A stretch of DNA of 37,500 nt, from NCBI GenBank assembly GCA_002104895.1, contig MCFG01000202.1, positions 42,501 to 80,000 on the forward strand. Reading direction: 5' to 3'. Source of the DNA: Anaeromyces robustus (lineage: Eukaryota > Neocallimastigomycota > Neocallimastigomycetes > Neocallimastigales > Neocallimastigaceae). The position numbers and the translations under genes were made by a program. Below are positions 10,777-21,023 of the stretch, in pieces (within the stretch, counting starts at the first letter, position 1; each line of letters opens with the position of its first letter). A model generated the notes under the pieces. It saw only the letters and a program-made list of their open reading frames with translations, was not told the DNA's origin and searched no databases.

Positions 10777-11550
10777 TACATTAATGAATTTTCTTTTTAT
10801 TTGTTTTACTTATCAATTATTTATCTCTATTTAGTTAATATATTATATTATATCTATAATAAATAAAGAATGATAAAAAAAAAAATACTTAAAAAATATA
10901 TATTATAATTATATTTATATATATTTATTTATTTTTTATTTATAATAACTTTATTTATTATAATTTTTATTCATAATAAATTTTATTCATAATAATTTTA
11001 TTTATTATTATTTTGAACACAAGATGAATACATTTTTATTTATATAATAAATAATGAATTGATTAAATTAATATATATTAGGTATTAAGTATTAGGTATT
11101 ATTAAATGATTTAATAACAAATTCTTTTTTTTTTTTCTTGGTTAATCCTCTTATTTTGAAATATAATATATATATTTTTCTTTTGTTACCTTTATTTTAA
11201 AATAAAAAATTCATTATTCTAATAAACAAATAAATAAAAAAATAAAGAAATAAAAAATAAAATTAGTTCGATCTTTCATTAATTCATTAATAATTAATAA
11301 ATATAATAAATAAAATAGAACAAATAAAAATAATACAACAACAAAAAAAAATATTAATAAATAAATAAAACTAAGCAAAAATAAAACAAAAACAAAAACA
11401 AAAAACAAAAAACAAAACAAAATAGAACCCTTTGTAATTAATTAATTGATTGATTAATTAATTAATTAATTTAAACTTTATAAATAAATAAAATAATTAT
11501 TATAACATTTGGAATGGAATAATTTCCTAAAAATATTAAATATTCAAAAT

Positions 11551-11600
11551 ATTTTTATATATTTAATATTTATAAAAAAATTTTTATATATTTAATATTT
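11551..11600 (+). repeat. 21-bp direct repeat, 29-bp period
   Basis: The 21 bases at 11551-11571 are repeated exactly at 11580-11600, separated by a TATAAAAA-type spacer. All bases are A/T, so slippage or chance in low-complexity DNA can explain it. Confidence 0.7.
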
Positions 11601-11660
11601 TTATTATTTAATTATTTATGTTTATTATTTAATATTTTATTTTTATTTTTATTTGTCACA

Positions 11661-12283
11661 ATATTTTATTAAAAGGGTCCTTTTTTTTATTTATTTATTT
11701 ATTTATTTATTTAATACTTACTATAAATAGGTAAAAAAAAAATAAAAAAAAAGAAAAAACTTTACATAAATAATTATAATAATAAAAAAAAAAAAAAGAG
11801 GATTTTTTTTTTATGTAAATCAATAAATAAAATAAAAAATATAATAAAATAAAATAACCAATGATTTAAATTATTTATTAATTAGTAATTATTATTAATT
11901 ATTAATTATTAATTATTAATTATTAATTATAAAAAAAAAATTTTTTTTTTTATTTTTTTTTATATATTTTGAACCCTATTTTTGTTTACACCAACACCAA
12001 CCAATCTACCAAAAAAAAAAAAATTTTTTTTTATTTTTATTTCTTATTGTTATTGTTATTGTATTAAATTATTAATTATTAATAATTATTTTTTATTAAA
12101 AATTAAATAAAATAAAATAAAATAAAATTATAAACAATAACAATTTAATTAAAAAAAAAATTATTTTAATTTTTTTTATTGAGGATTAAAAATAAATATA
12201 TTATATTTTATTATTATATTAGTTTTAATTTAAAATAATAATAAATAAAAAAGTACTTTTTTTTTTTTTGTTTTTGAAAACAA

Positions 12284-12315
<32 letters not shown>

Positions 12316-13330
12316 CAAATTTAATGTTTCAATAAAGGTTAGTCATTTAATTTAATTAGTGTAATCATACCAAGTCAAAGTCAAAATTATAAAAACTTTT
12401 GATTTTAATAAAAAAAAAAAAAAACTTTAAATAATAATAAAAAAAATTATTACAAAATAAATAAAAAATAAAAACTTTCATTCTCTTTCTTTGAAAAGTA
12501 AAAATAATAATAATTTAGTAATAATTTAGTAATATTCATTTAATTCATTATTTATTATTAATTCATTAAAAATTAATTTAATAATTTAATAATTACTTAA
12601 AAAGAAAAAAGTTTAATTTTTTTTTTTTAATTTATTTATTTATTGTCACGTCACTCAACTTTTTTTTTTTTTTTTTATTTTAACATTATCTATAAATGTC
12701 TATAAATGTAAATAATTAAAAAAAAAAAAAAAAGTATTACTAATTAATAATTAATAATTAATAATAATTTTAAATATAAAATAATTTGAATAAAGAAAGA
12801 GAAATAGAAATAAAAAAAATAGAAATAGAAAAATAAACAATATATAGTATAATGTGGTAAAAATGAAGAAAAAAAAAATAAAATAAAATAAAAGAATATA
12901 AAGTATATAATGAGTATATAAAATGTAGTAGATAAATGTTTGAATATGTAAAATAAATATAAAATAAATATAAAATAATAAATTTTTTATATTTTGTGTT
13001 AAATGTAACATTTTTTTATTTATTTTTTTTATTTATTTTGTTTAATTAATTAATTAATAATTATTTAAAGTTAAGTAAAACAATTTTAATTTTATATTAT
13101 CAACAAATTTTTTATTTTATTTTTTTTATTTTTTTTCTTATCTATTTCCAAAGAAAGAAATTATTTAAAAAAATAAAAAAATAAAAAAAAAACTCTAGAA
13201 TTGAATTTTTATTATTTATAATTTTTAGTATTTATTATTTATTATTAATTAAAAATTAATTAAAATATTTTATCCGTTTTATTAATGACATATATTACAA
13301 CATATATTAGAATTATATTATGATTTATAT
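11661..13330. other. Intergenic block with A_nT_n palindromes
   Basis: No gene seen. It includes the short hairpin AAAAGG-GT-CCTTTT at 11671-11684, A10T11 at 11931-11951, a C-rich patch (CACCAACACCAACCAATC) near 11990-12006, A13T9 at 12011-12032, the 16-bp palindrome AAAAAAGTACTTTTTT at 12247-12262, an A29 run at 12287-12315 and a TGACGTG-type site at 12646-12653. Confidence 0.75.
12645..12654 (-). promoter_or_regulatory. bZIP-type site GTGACGTGAC on the minus strand
   Basis: The plus strand reads GTCACGTCAC. The reverse complement contains TGACGTGA, a CRE/G-box hybrid core. It is isolated in T-rich DNA with no gene nearby, so a regulatory role is only inferred from motif identity. Confidence 0.2.
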
Positions 13331-13349
13331 TATATAAAAAAATGATGTG

Positions 13350-13377
13350 GTATTCAATAAATCAATAAATTGAATAC
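13350..13377. repeat. Hairpin with 9-bp perfect arms GTATTCAAT
   Basis: GTATTCAAT (13350-13358) and ATTGAATAC (13369-13377) are exact reverse complements across a 10-base loop. Two G:C pairs lie in each stem. Confidence 0.75.
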
Positions 13378-13482
13378 AAGAAATTTGCAATAAACTCTAA
13401 AAATAATAATATAATAAATATTATATAATAAGTAATAAATAATATATAATATAATATAATATATAATAATAAATAAAATAAA

Positions 13483-13531
13483 AGCTTTATATACATTATA
13501 TAATAATATAATAGTATAAATATATAAAGCT
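13483..13531. repeat. Inverted repeat with 11-bp perfect arms AGCTTTATATA
   Basis: AGCTTTATATA (13483-13493) pairs exactly with TATATAAAGCT (13521-13531). The 27-base interior is A/T-rich and can pair further. Two G:C pairs in each arm make this unlikely to be pure chance. Confidence 0.75.
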
Positions 13532-13668
13532 AAAACTTTTACATCTATATATATAAATAAATAATAATAAATATAAATAAATGATATATTATTTATTATA
13601 TATTGTATATTACTATATAATTTCATCAATAAAGTTATTCTAATATTATTATCAATGATTATCCATTA

Positions 13669-13700
<32 letters not shown>

Positions 13701-13848
13701 ATTTATCTATAAATAATAATAAAGTTCAAGTTCAGTTCATTCATTTTATGACTATCATTTTTTTTTTCAATTTTTTTTTGTTATTAAAATTATGTCATAT
13801 TAACTAATTTAATTAATTTATTTATTTCATTTATTTAATTAGGTATAA

Positions 13849-13878
13849 AATGTATACAATTTATGCAATGTATACAAT
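13849..13878 (+). repeat. Direct repeat of AATGTATACAAT
   Basis: The 12-mer AATGTATACAAT, itself centred on the palindrome GTATAC, occurs at 13849-13860 and again at 13867-13878, an 18-bp period. A third partial copy (CAATATATACACAA) follows. Confidence 0.7.
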
Positions 13879-14773
13879 ATATACACAATTACAATTAGAA
13901 TAAAAAGTTAAAAATAAAACAAATAAAACAAATAACAACAACAATTAATTCTATGATAATAATAATTATATTAATATTTATATCTATATTTATATTTATT
14001 AATTATTAATTATTTCTTTATTTGTATAATAATAATAGTTGTCTGATTTTTTATTTTATTTTATTATATTTTATTATAATTTATTATAATTTAAGATTTA
14101 TATAGAATATAATATGACATAAATGAAAATAAAATGAAAATAAATGAATCCATAAATAAAACATTAAACTTTAAGTAAAAAAAAAATACTACAACTTTCT
14201 AAATTTATATATAAATATTTAAATATAATAAAAAAAAATGAATAATTATTATTTATGTTTTATTAAATATATTTTAAAATTTCTTATCTTTTTTTTAATT
14301 AATTATTTATTTATTTTATCAATAAATTGTTATTATTATCATTATTATCTTTTATTATTATTATCAATTATTGTCTTGTTCATTCTATATTGTCATCAAT
14401 TCTATTTCTATTTCTATTTCTATTTCTATTTTTATATTTATTTCTATTTTTATATTTATTTCTATTTACTTTTTTATTATTATTAATTAGTTTTTTTTTT
14501 TTTCTATCCTCATTCTTTTTTTTAGAAAATGAATTCTAGACTTTTTCTTCTTTTTTTTTTTTACTTTATTTGTAAATTTTAAAAAAAAATTTTATTAAAC
14601 TTTTTTTTTTTTACCTTTTATATTTATTTTTATTTATATTTATTTTTTTCAACTATTAGATAATATATATAAGTAAATTCTGTTTTATACCTTTATTACT
14701 ATTATTATTTATCATTTCCTCTATTTCATTTTATTTTATTTTATTTAAAATAATATTTTATATTATTTTTAAA

Positions 14774-14803
14774 TATTCATACATATTCATACATATTCAT
14801 ATA
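14774..14803 (+). repeat. Three-copy tandem of ATTCATACAT
   Basis: Copies lie at 14774-14783 and 14784-14793, with a variant ATTCATATAC at 14794-14803. One C per unit plus the exact period make the tandem structure clear. Confidence 0.8.
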
Positions 14804-15363
14804 CCATGGGTGTTTTTTTTTATTTTTATTATTATTATTTGTTTTTTAAATAAAATAATATAAATAAAAAAATAAATATAAAAATAAAATGTTACACATT
14901 TTTATTTATTTATTTATTTTTTTATTTATTTATTTATTTGAATTAATTATTATTATTATTAATATTATTATTTTATTAAAAAAAAAAATTAAACTAAAAA
15001 AAAAAAAAAAAAAAATTTTTTATTTATTTATTTTATTATATCCTAACAATTTCAATAAAAACTCATCATTCATTATTCATCATTCATCATCATTCATTAA
15101 AATAAAAAAAAATTAAAAATTAAAAAAAAAAAAAACTTTAATTATTAATAAAAAGTTAAAAAAAAATTTTTTTTTAATTAAATTAAATTTTAATTAAATT
15201 TTAAAATTATAATAAAAAAATAAAAATTATAATAAAAAATTTTTTTACTTAGCATTTATTTTATTTTATTTAATTTTATTTTATTATGGGTTTAGGAAGA
15301 AAAACTCTCAAACAAACAATCAAACAAATAAATAAATAAAAAAAATTAAAATATAAAATAAAA

Positions 15364-15394
15364 AAGAAAGTAGAAGTTTTTTTTTTACTTTCTT
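15364..15394. repeat. Hairpin AAGAAAGT / ACTTTCTT
   Basis: AAGAAAGT (15364-15371) pairs exactly with ACTTTCTT (15387-15394) over a loop of AGAAG plus a T run. Confidence 0.55.
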
Positions 15395-15506
15395 CTATTC
15401 ATCTATTCTTCTATTATATTTAAATAAGGTTTTTTTTCTACCTATTTTATTTATTGATTTATTGTATTTTTATTAAAAAAAAAGTGTAAATCATTTTAAG
15501 AAGAAC

Positions 15507-15537
<31 letters not shown>

Positions 15538-16993
15538 GACAAATATAATAAAATAAATAATAAATAGTAAATAATAATAAATAATAAATAATAATTATAA
15601 TTATATATAGAATAAAATAGAATAGAATGATTCATTTAATAAATAATTTAATTTTAATTTTTCATTATTTTTTATTTTATTTAATTTTTTATAAATCATT
15701 AAAAATAATTATATATAATTATAAATAAAATAATTTTTTATATTTAATAAACTTTTTATATCCATCATAAAAAAAAAAAGATTTTTAGTTTTTGTATTTA
15801 AAAAAAAATTTTTTTTAATAATAAAAATAATAATAATTTAAGTTATAAAACTTTATTTATTATTAAAATTTATAATAATAAAATTGTTTAAAAAAAAAAA
15901 TAAAAAAAAAAAATCCATTTTTTTTATGTTTTTATGTGTACACAATAAATAAAAAAAATATTTAAAACTTTATTTAATAATAAAATTTTTAAAAAAAAAT
16001 CCATTAATAAAGAAATAAAAAAAAAAATTTTTTTATATTATTTAAAAGTTTTTTTTTTTCCAAGAAAGTGGGAAATAAATTATAATAAAAAAAAAAAGTT
16101 AATGCATTTTATTTAATTTTTATTTTTATTTTTATTTTTATTTTTATTTATACATATTATATAATAAAATAAATAAATAAATAAAATAAAACTATTTATT
16201 ATATTTTTTTATTCTTTATATATATATAATTTTACTTAACTTTTTTTGTTTTTTGTTTTACTTTTATTTTTTTTTTAATCTTCATTATTATTATTAATAG
16301 ACTTCATTGCCACTTTAATAATTTTTTATTTTATTTTATTTTATTATTTAAGTTTATTTTTCATACCTTTGTTTTAGAAGAAAAAAAAAATTTTTTTTAA
16401 TCATATTTTTGTTTTGAAATGGTGGATGTTAAAATTAAAAAAAGGAAAAAAAATAAAAAAAACTTTTAAAATATAGAATGTCATCCATTGTTCATGCTTC
16501 AACTTCTATTGTTTTAAAAAAAAAAATTTAAAAAAAAGGAGTTAAAAAAAAATTTTTTTTTATTTGTTTTATTATGATATGACTAATGGGTTTAATGCTT
16601 GTTTTTGTTTTTGTTTTTTGTTTTGTTTTTATTATATACCGTGGATGATGATAATGATGATGAATTTTTTTATTTTAAAAAAAAAAATCCACTGAAAAAA
16701 AAAAAAAAGTAAATCCATCCTTTTTTTCTTTTTTTTTCTAAGGATAATAAAAATAATTAGAAAATTCATTTTTTTCTTTAAAAAAAAAATTATTATTATA
16801 TTTATCTTTGTATTCTATAAATTACCTTTTTTATATTATGTTTTATGTTCTGTATTTTTACATGAATGAAAAATAAAAAAAAGGTTGTTTTACATAGAAT
16901 ATAAATTTAAAATTTAATTAAAATTCATGACTATTAAAAGAAAATTAAAATAAAAAATAAAATAAATAGCAATATTTAATGAATCAATTAACC

Positions 16994-17028
16994 ATTATTC
17001 ATGATTCATTATTCATGATTCATTATTC
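16994..17028 (+). repeat. 14-bp tandem repeat ATTATTCATGATTC
   Basis: There are two exact copies, at 16994-17007 and 17008-17021, then a half copy to 17028. Each contains CATGATTC, so matched C and G bases support true duplication. Confidence 0.8.
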
Positions 17029-17108
17029 ATTATTATGCATTGATATTTTTATTTTATCTAAATTTTATTCCAATTATTATAATGAATGATTAACATTGAT
17101 ACTTTTAT

Positions 17109-17189
17109 ATTCCATATTTCATATTTAAATTTCATATTCCATTATTCCATATTGATATTTCATATTCCATATTTATACTGATATTCCAT
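17109..17189 (+). repeat. Dispersed ATTCCAT units
   Basis: ATTCCAT occurs five times in 81 bp (17109, 17136, 17144, 17164, 17183), mixed with TTTCATA variants. It looks like a decaying tandem array of an ATATTCCAT-type unit. The 5-mer ATTCC also appears elsewhere in this half of the window. Confidence 0.65.
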
Positions 17190-17364
17190 ATATGCTTATT
17201 TGTTTTGTATTGATTATTTTTGCATTTGTTTTGAATTTCATTCTCCTTTTCTTTTTTTTTTTATTATTTGTTATTTTTATTTTTATTTTTATTTTGTAAC
17301 AAAAAAAAATTAACCATCCATCCATCCATAAATAAATAAATAAATAAATAAATAAAAAAGGTTG

Positions 17365-17434
17365 CATACCATTTGTTTTTGTTTTTGTTTTTGTTTTTGT
17401 TTTTGTTTTTGTTTTTGTTTTTGTTTTAGGTATG
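17365..17434 (+). repeat. (GTTTTT)9 array bracketed by CATACC / GGTATG
   Basis: Nine G residues at exact 6-bp spacing (17375 to 17423) form a (GTTTTT)9 array. It is bracketed by CATACC (17365-17370) and its reverse complement GGTATG (17429-17434). The right edge reads TTTTAGGTATG, which looks like a splice acceptor, but no exon is visible after it. Shorter (GTTTTT)n tracts occur at 16601 and 30736. Confidence 0.7.
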
Positions 17435-17707
17435 AATTATTTAATTGATATTTTAATTATAATTAATTCAATAATTCAATAATAATAAATATTTTTAATA
17501 TAATAAAGAATAATAATAAATAATAATAAATAATAATAAATAATAATAATAAATATTTATATATATATATTTATATATATTTTTTATTTTAATTCTATTC
17601 TATTTAAATTAATTAATTAATATATATATATAATTAATTGTTAATATATATAATAATAAATGAATGATTTTATTAAACAAAAAAAAAAAATATTAAATAA
17701 AAATTAT

Positions 17708-17730
17708 CCATTTTTTTCGAAACAAAATGG
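17708..17730. repeat. Hairpin CCATTTT / AAAATGG
   Basis: CCATTTT (17708-17714) pairs exactly with AAAATGG (17724-17730). The intervening bases contain the palindrome TTTCGAAA at 17715-17722. Two G:C pairs lie in each arm. Confidence 0.6.
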
Positions 17731-18400
17731 AATATTAATAAATTAAAAAATAAATAAAAAAATTAAATAAAATTAAAAAAATACTTTAAAACGCTTTATG
17801 GATATAAAAATAAAATAAATAAATAAATAAATTAATAAATAAATAAATAAATAATTATTAAATAAATAAATAAATAAAAAATAATAAAATATGATTGAAT
17901 AATTAAATACTATTTAAATAAATTAAAAAATGAATTTTTTTTTTTAAAGTTATATTAAAGTATTTCTTAGGTTAACATATGAAATTTTTTTATTTTATTT
18001 TATTTTATTTTTATTTTTAATAAAAAAAATGAATGAATTAAAAATTTAATTAAAATTTAATTAAGCCATTACATTCCCACTATATATTATTCATATATTT
18101 TATTTATTTATTTTTATATTAATTTTTAATTTTTATAATAATTAATAATTAATAATTAATAATAATAATAATAAAAGAAATATTTAAATTTTTAGGAATG
18201 ATGGTGGATGAAATATTAATATTAATAAAACTAAAATAAAAAATCTTCATTTTACTTTATAATTTTTATAGATTTACTAGGAATAAGTAAAAATAAATAA
18301 ATTTATGAAGTGTATATAAATAAAGAATCATCATTAAATAATTAAATACTAAATTCCAAAACTAAAAAATAAAAAATTAGAATTAGAAATCTTTTTTTTT

Positions 18401-18418
18401 ATTCATTTATTTATTCAT

Positions 18419-18453
<35 letters not shown>

Positions 18454-18454
18454 T
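18401..18454. repeat. Long (ATTT)n tetranucleotide tract
   Basis: About 13 ATTT units have two early CATT variants. It is representative of the many (TTTA)n/(AAAT)n tracts of 20 to 80 bp in the window, such as 7525-7577, 19549-19594, 21600-21668, 27711-27797, 31490-31524 and 35187-35231. Confidence 0.9.
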
Positions 18455-18504
18455 TTTATAAAAAAAATGATGATGATTTAATGTATTTAAGGACTTTGAT
18501 GAAT

Positions 18505-18550
18505 TGGAATGGATAGGAATGGAATGGATTTTATTGGATTGGATTAAATT
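18505..18550 (+). repeat. Degenerate GGAAT/TGGAT pentamer array
   Basis: Within 18505-18545 the plus strand reads TTGGAATGGATAGGAATGG, then AATGGATTTTATTGGATTGG, then ATTAAA. It is about 30% G+C with almost no C, a strong strand bias. A loosely related inverted stretch (CATCCATCCCATTATTAAAT and CATTCC) lies at 19032-19061. Confidence 0.65.
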
Positions 18551-18942
18551 TCCTTCACATTTTATTTTTATATTTTTATTTTTTGAGTGGATAATCAACT
18601 TTTCTATTTAAAAAAAAAAGTATTTTATAATAATATAAATAAATTCATAATAATAAAAATAATAAAAATAAAAAAAAAGAATGGATTTAAAAAATTTTTC
18701 TATTATTATAGTATTATATGGTTTTATTTATTTATTAATTTATTTATTAATTTATTCATTCATTCATTTATTAATTTATTTATTTATTTATTTATTTGTT
18801 CATTTATTTAATTTTTTTTTGTTTGTTTTACTTATTGTTTTATTGTTTTATTGTTTTATTGTTTTATTGTTTGTTTGTTTTTTTTTTTTTTTTTTTTTTT
18901 TTTTTGAATTGTTTTTTTTTGTTTTTGTTTTTGTTTTTTTTT

Positions 18943-18972
18943 GCATTATCTTGTTTTGCATTTTCTTGTTTC
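18943..18972 (+). repeat. 15-bp tandem repeat
   Basis: GCATTATCTTGTTTT (18943-18957) is followed by GCATTTTCTTGTTTC (18958-18972), two differences in 15. The second copy continues into CAG followed by T6, resembling a pyrimidine tract and splice acceptor, but no exon follows. Confidence 0.75.
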
Positions 18973-19070
18973 AGTTTTTTAACTTTAATTAATTTATGAT
19001 TTATGATTTTAAACTGATGTGCTATCTTATTTTATTTTTCATCCATCCCATTATTAAATTCATTCCATTA

Positions 19071-19119
19071 TTATTTTATTATATTTTATTATATTTTATT
19101 ATATTTTATTATATTTTAT
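19071..19119 (+). repeat. (ATATTTTATT)n decamer array, first locus
   Basis: Three exact ATATTTTATT units (19081-19110) have partial copies on both sides. The same decamer forms another array at 28961-29034, about 9.9 kb away. Confidence 0.8.
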
Positions 19120-19265
19120 ATTTTATAATTGATTTTTCCTTTTTTTTTTTTTTTTTTAAAGTTTTGTTTTACATTTCAAAAAAAATACCAAAGAAAAATA
19201 AAGATAAAAGATAAAATATATATATCTAATTGATACATACATATTATAATAAAAGAAAAAACAAA

Positions 19266-19301
19266 AATGTATTAAAAAATGTATTAAAACATGTATTAAA
19301 T
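19266..19301 (+). repeat. 12-bp tandem repeat, three copies
   Basis: AATGTATTAAAA occurs at 19266-19277 and 19278-19289, with a variant CATGTATTAAAT at 19290-19301. Confidence 0.8.
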
Positions 19302-19551
19302 AAATAAATAAATATTTAAGAATTTATTTATTTATTCATTTATTTATTTTTATTTTTATTTTATATATAATTTTTTTATGATGGGAAATATATTTTTTCT
19401 TTTAAAAAAAAAACTATAACAAACTAAAAATTAAAAGAATTTTTTTTTAGTTTAAATTAAACCTAAATTTTACTTGGAAAAAAATGAATTTTTTTTTTTT
19501 ATGTTACTATTTAAATATTAAAAATTATGCAAAATAATAATAAAAAAAAAA

Positions 19552-19594
<43 letters not shown>

Positions 19595-19794
19595 AAAAAT
19601 AAATATTATCAATTATTATTATTATTATTATTATTTTTTTCCAAGTAAAAATATATATATAGTAAAAAAATATATAAATATAATCTATTATAAATTAATT
19701 GTTATAGTTATTAAATTACCATGAATTATATAATTAAATGTCTTTCTTTTTATTATTATTATTTATTATTGAAGGTGAAGAGAGGTAAATATAT

Positions 19795-19886
19795 ATTGTT
19801 TTTATAATTTTTTATCTTTTATAAAAGATAAAAAAAAAAAAGTTCTTTTTTTATTTATTTATCTTTTTTAATGCATTAAAAAACAA
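19795..19886. repeat. Nested palindromes inside an outer inverted repeat
   Basis: A perfect 28-bp palindrome at 19808-19835 has arms TTTTTTATCTTTT and AAAAGATAAAAAA around AT. A second perfect palindrome of 18 bp at 19865-19882 is centred on ATGCAT. ATTGTTTTT (19795-19803) is the exact reverse complement of AAAAACAAT (19878-19886), so both palindromes lie inside one larger fold-back. Such DNA can form cruciforms. The outer pair and the ATGCAT centre include G:C pairs. Confidence 0.75.
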
Positions 19887-20753
19887 TAATTAAAGAATAA
19901 TTAATAAACAAAATGGCTTTGAAAATGTAAAAATGTAAAATATATTTATTAAAAAAAAAAGTTTAAATTTGTCATTTAATATTAAATAAATAAAAAAAAA
20001 CTTACAACAAAATAAATAATAAATAATAAATAGTAACTAATAAATAATTGATTATAAATTATAAATGATATCCATTTAATAAAAAAAAGTTATGATAACA
20101 TTTTTATACAGCATTTCATATAATAATTATATTAATTATTATTAATTATTATTATTTATTATTATAATAAAAAATCATAACAAAAATTAATAATTAATTA
20201 ATTAAATAATATTTAATATAATTAAGAATTAATAAAATAATATAATTATTTATACATTATCAATAAATAAATAAAAAATAATAATAATTAGCTATAATTA
20301 TAGTTATTTTTTCTTTTAATTCCATACTAGGAAAAAAGGAAAGATAAATTGACTAACCAAAAAAAAAAAAAAAAAAAATCATTTTAAATACGTTTTATTT
20401 ATTATTTATTTTTTTTTTCTTATTTGAAATATTAGAATAAAAACAGAAAATAAAGGAAAAAAAACAGAAAAAGGAAAACAGAAAACAGAAAAAAAAAAAG
20501 AAAATGCTAAGAAAAACAGAAAAAAGAATATTTAATATATTAAATAAATAATAAATAATAAATAAATAATAATTAATAATTTAATACTAAGAAAATAATT
20601 TAATAATAATGAATAATCATTTAATAATAATAATAAAGATTAAATAAAATATTTTTTTTAATATTTTGTATTCTCTCTCTTTTATTTTTTTTTTTTTAAT
20701 TCCTTTTTTATTATTATTATTATTATTATTATTCATTTTCCCCCTTTTTTTTG

Positions 20754-20771
20754 ATAAGGATTATTCCTTAT
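20754..20771. repeat. Short hairpin ATAAGGA-TTAT-TCCTTAT
   Basis: The 7-bp arms, 20754-20760 and 20765-20771, are perfect around a TTAT loop. Pairing continues outward after one bulged T (GAT against ATC). It is compact with two G:C pairs. Confidence 0.6.
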
Positions 20772-21023
20772 TATCATTAATAATAAAAATTAACATAATA
20801 ATAAATAATAATTACATAATAATTAATTAATTAATAATTACTTTTTTTTTTTTATTATTTTTATTACTATTATTATTTAACTAATTTAAAAAGATTTATT
20901 AATGAATGGATAACAAATAAAAAAAATAAATTCTTATTTTATTATTATTAGATAATAATAGAATTTATTACTTTTATGATTAGTTTGTTTTTCTCAATAT
21001 TTATTATTATTATTATTATTAAT

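Larger units (their letters stand above)
10621..11660. other. Intergenic block with ATT/CTT repeat and palindromic cluster
   Basis: An imperfect (ATTCTT/ATT)n array lies at 10637-10702, next to the nested hairpin 10707-10740. Downstream are A/T repeats and a 21-bp exact direct repeat (11551-11571 and 11580-11600), of which a 13-base part (AAATATTAAATAT) also appears inverted at 11531-11543. No gene seen. Confidence 0.75.
13331..14240. other. Intergenic block with two strong hairpins
   Basis: Two inverted repeats lie at 13350-13377 and 13483-13531. Further on are an (AAAT)n tract at 13671-13699 and a duplicated AATGTATACAAT at 13849-13860 and 13867-13878. The rest is A/T repeats, with no gene seen. 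Confidence 0.75.
14241..16280. other. Intergenic block of pyrimidine-rich and A/T repeats
   Basis: A (TCTATT)n hexamer region at 14401-14468 passes into TTTATATTTATTTCTATT units. A 10-bp tandem of ATTCATACAT lies at 14774-14803, ending near CCATGG. A (TTTA)n tract is at about 14904-14939, a CATT-rich tract at 15061-15100, and an A26 run at 15508-15533. The palindrome TGTGTACACA is at 15935-15944 and (TTTTTA)n at 16117-16147. A 17-codon frame from ATG 15286 (MGLGRKTLKQTIKQINK) is too short to call a gene. Confidence 0.75.
16281..17440. other. Intergenic block with mixed-complexity patches
   Basis: ATGGTGGATG near 16418 is shared with 18202. GTGGAT and ATCCAC near 16641 and 16688 can pair across about 40 bases of A/T. 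A (GTTTTT)-like tract lies at 16601-16630. ATTATTCATGATTC is tandemly repeated at 16994-17021. ATTCCAT units run from 17109 to 17189. (CCAT)4 at 17314-17329 leads into an (AAAT)n tract and then the (GTTTTT)9 array. Short frames from ATG (such as MVDVKIKKRKKNKKNF at about 16420) are too short to support as genes. Confidence 0.7.
17441..18460. other. Intergenic block of AAT and AAAT repeats
   Basis: (AATAATAAAT)-type repeats lie at 17512-17552, a hairpin CCATTTT/AAAATGG at 17708-17730 around TTTCGAAA, and (AAAT)n near 17816-17878. An imperfect hairpin at about 18248-18310 pairs CTTCAT with ATGAAG and TTTTACTT with AAGTAAAA. A long (ATTT)n tract lies at 18401-18454. No gene seen. Confidence 0.75.
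18461..19250. other. Block with GGAAT/TGGAT repeats and octamer array
   Basis: A G-rich patch at 18491-18550 has degenerate GGAAT and TGGAT units. An (ATTGTTTT)n octamer array follows near 18833-18870, then T28 at 18878-18905, a 15-bp tandem (GCATTATCTTGTTTT and GCATTTTCTTGTTTC) at 18943-18972, and an (ATATTTTATT)n decamer array at 19071-19119. The long open frame through this part is Phe/Leu/Ile-only and is not supported as a gene. Confidence 0.75.
19251..20780. other. Block with nested palindromes and AAAT repeats
   Basis: There is a 12-bp tandem (AATGTATTAAAA, twice, plus CATGTATTAAAT) at 19266-19301, a palindrome GTTTAA-A-TTAAAC at 19450-19462, and (AAAT)n at about 19549-19594. The palindrome cluster lies at 19795-19886, GTTAT-G-ATAAC at 20089-20099, and a hairpin ATAAGGA/TCCTTAT at 20754-20771. 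No gene seen. Confidence 0.75.

Noticed and set aside
12751-13011. Minus-strand open frame of 86 codons
   Set aside because: Hydrophobic low-complexity translation of A-rich sequence with FLFLFLF runs and no domain.
15286-15339. 17-codon frame MGLGRKTLKQTIKQINK
   Set aside because: Protein-like but very short, with no promoter, splice or homology support.
18681-18992. Longest open frame, 103 codons
   Set aside because: It reads through (TTTA)n, (ATTGTTTT)n, T28 and (GTTTTT)n tracts, giving only Phe/Leu/Ile/Tyr/Val. Membrane-like character is an artefact of T-rich codons.
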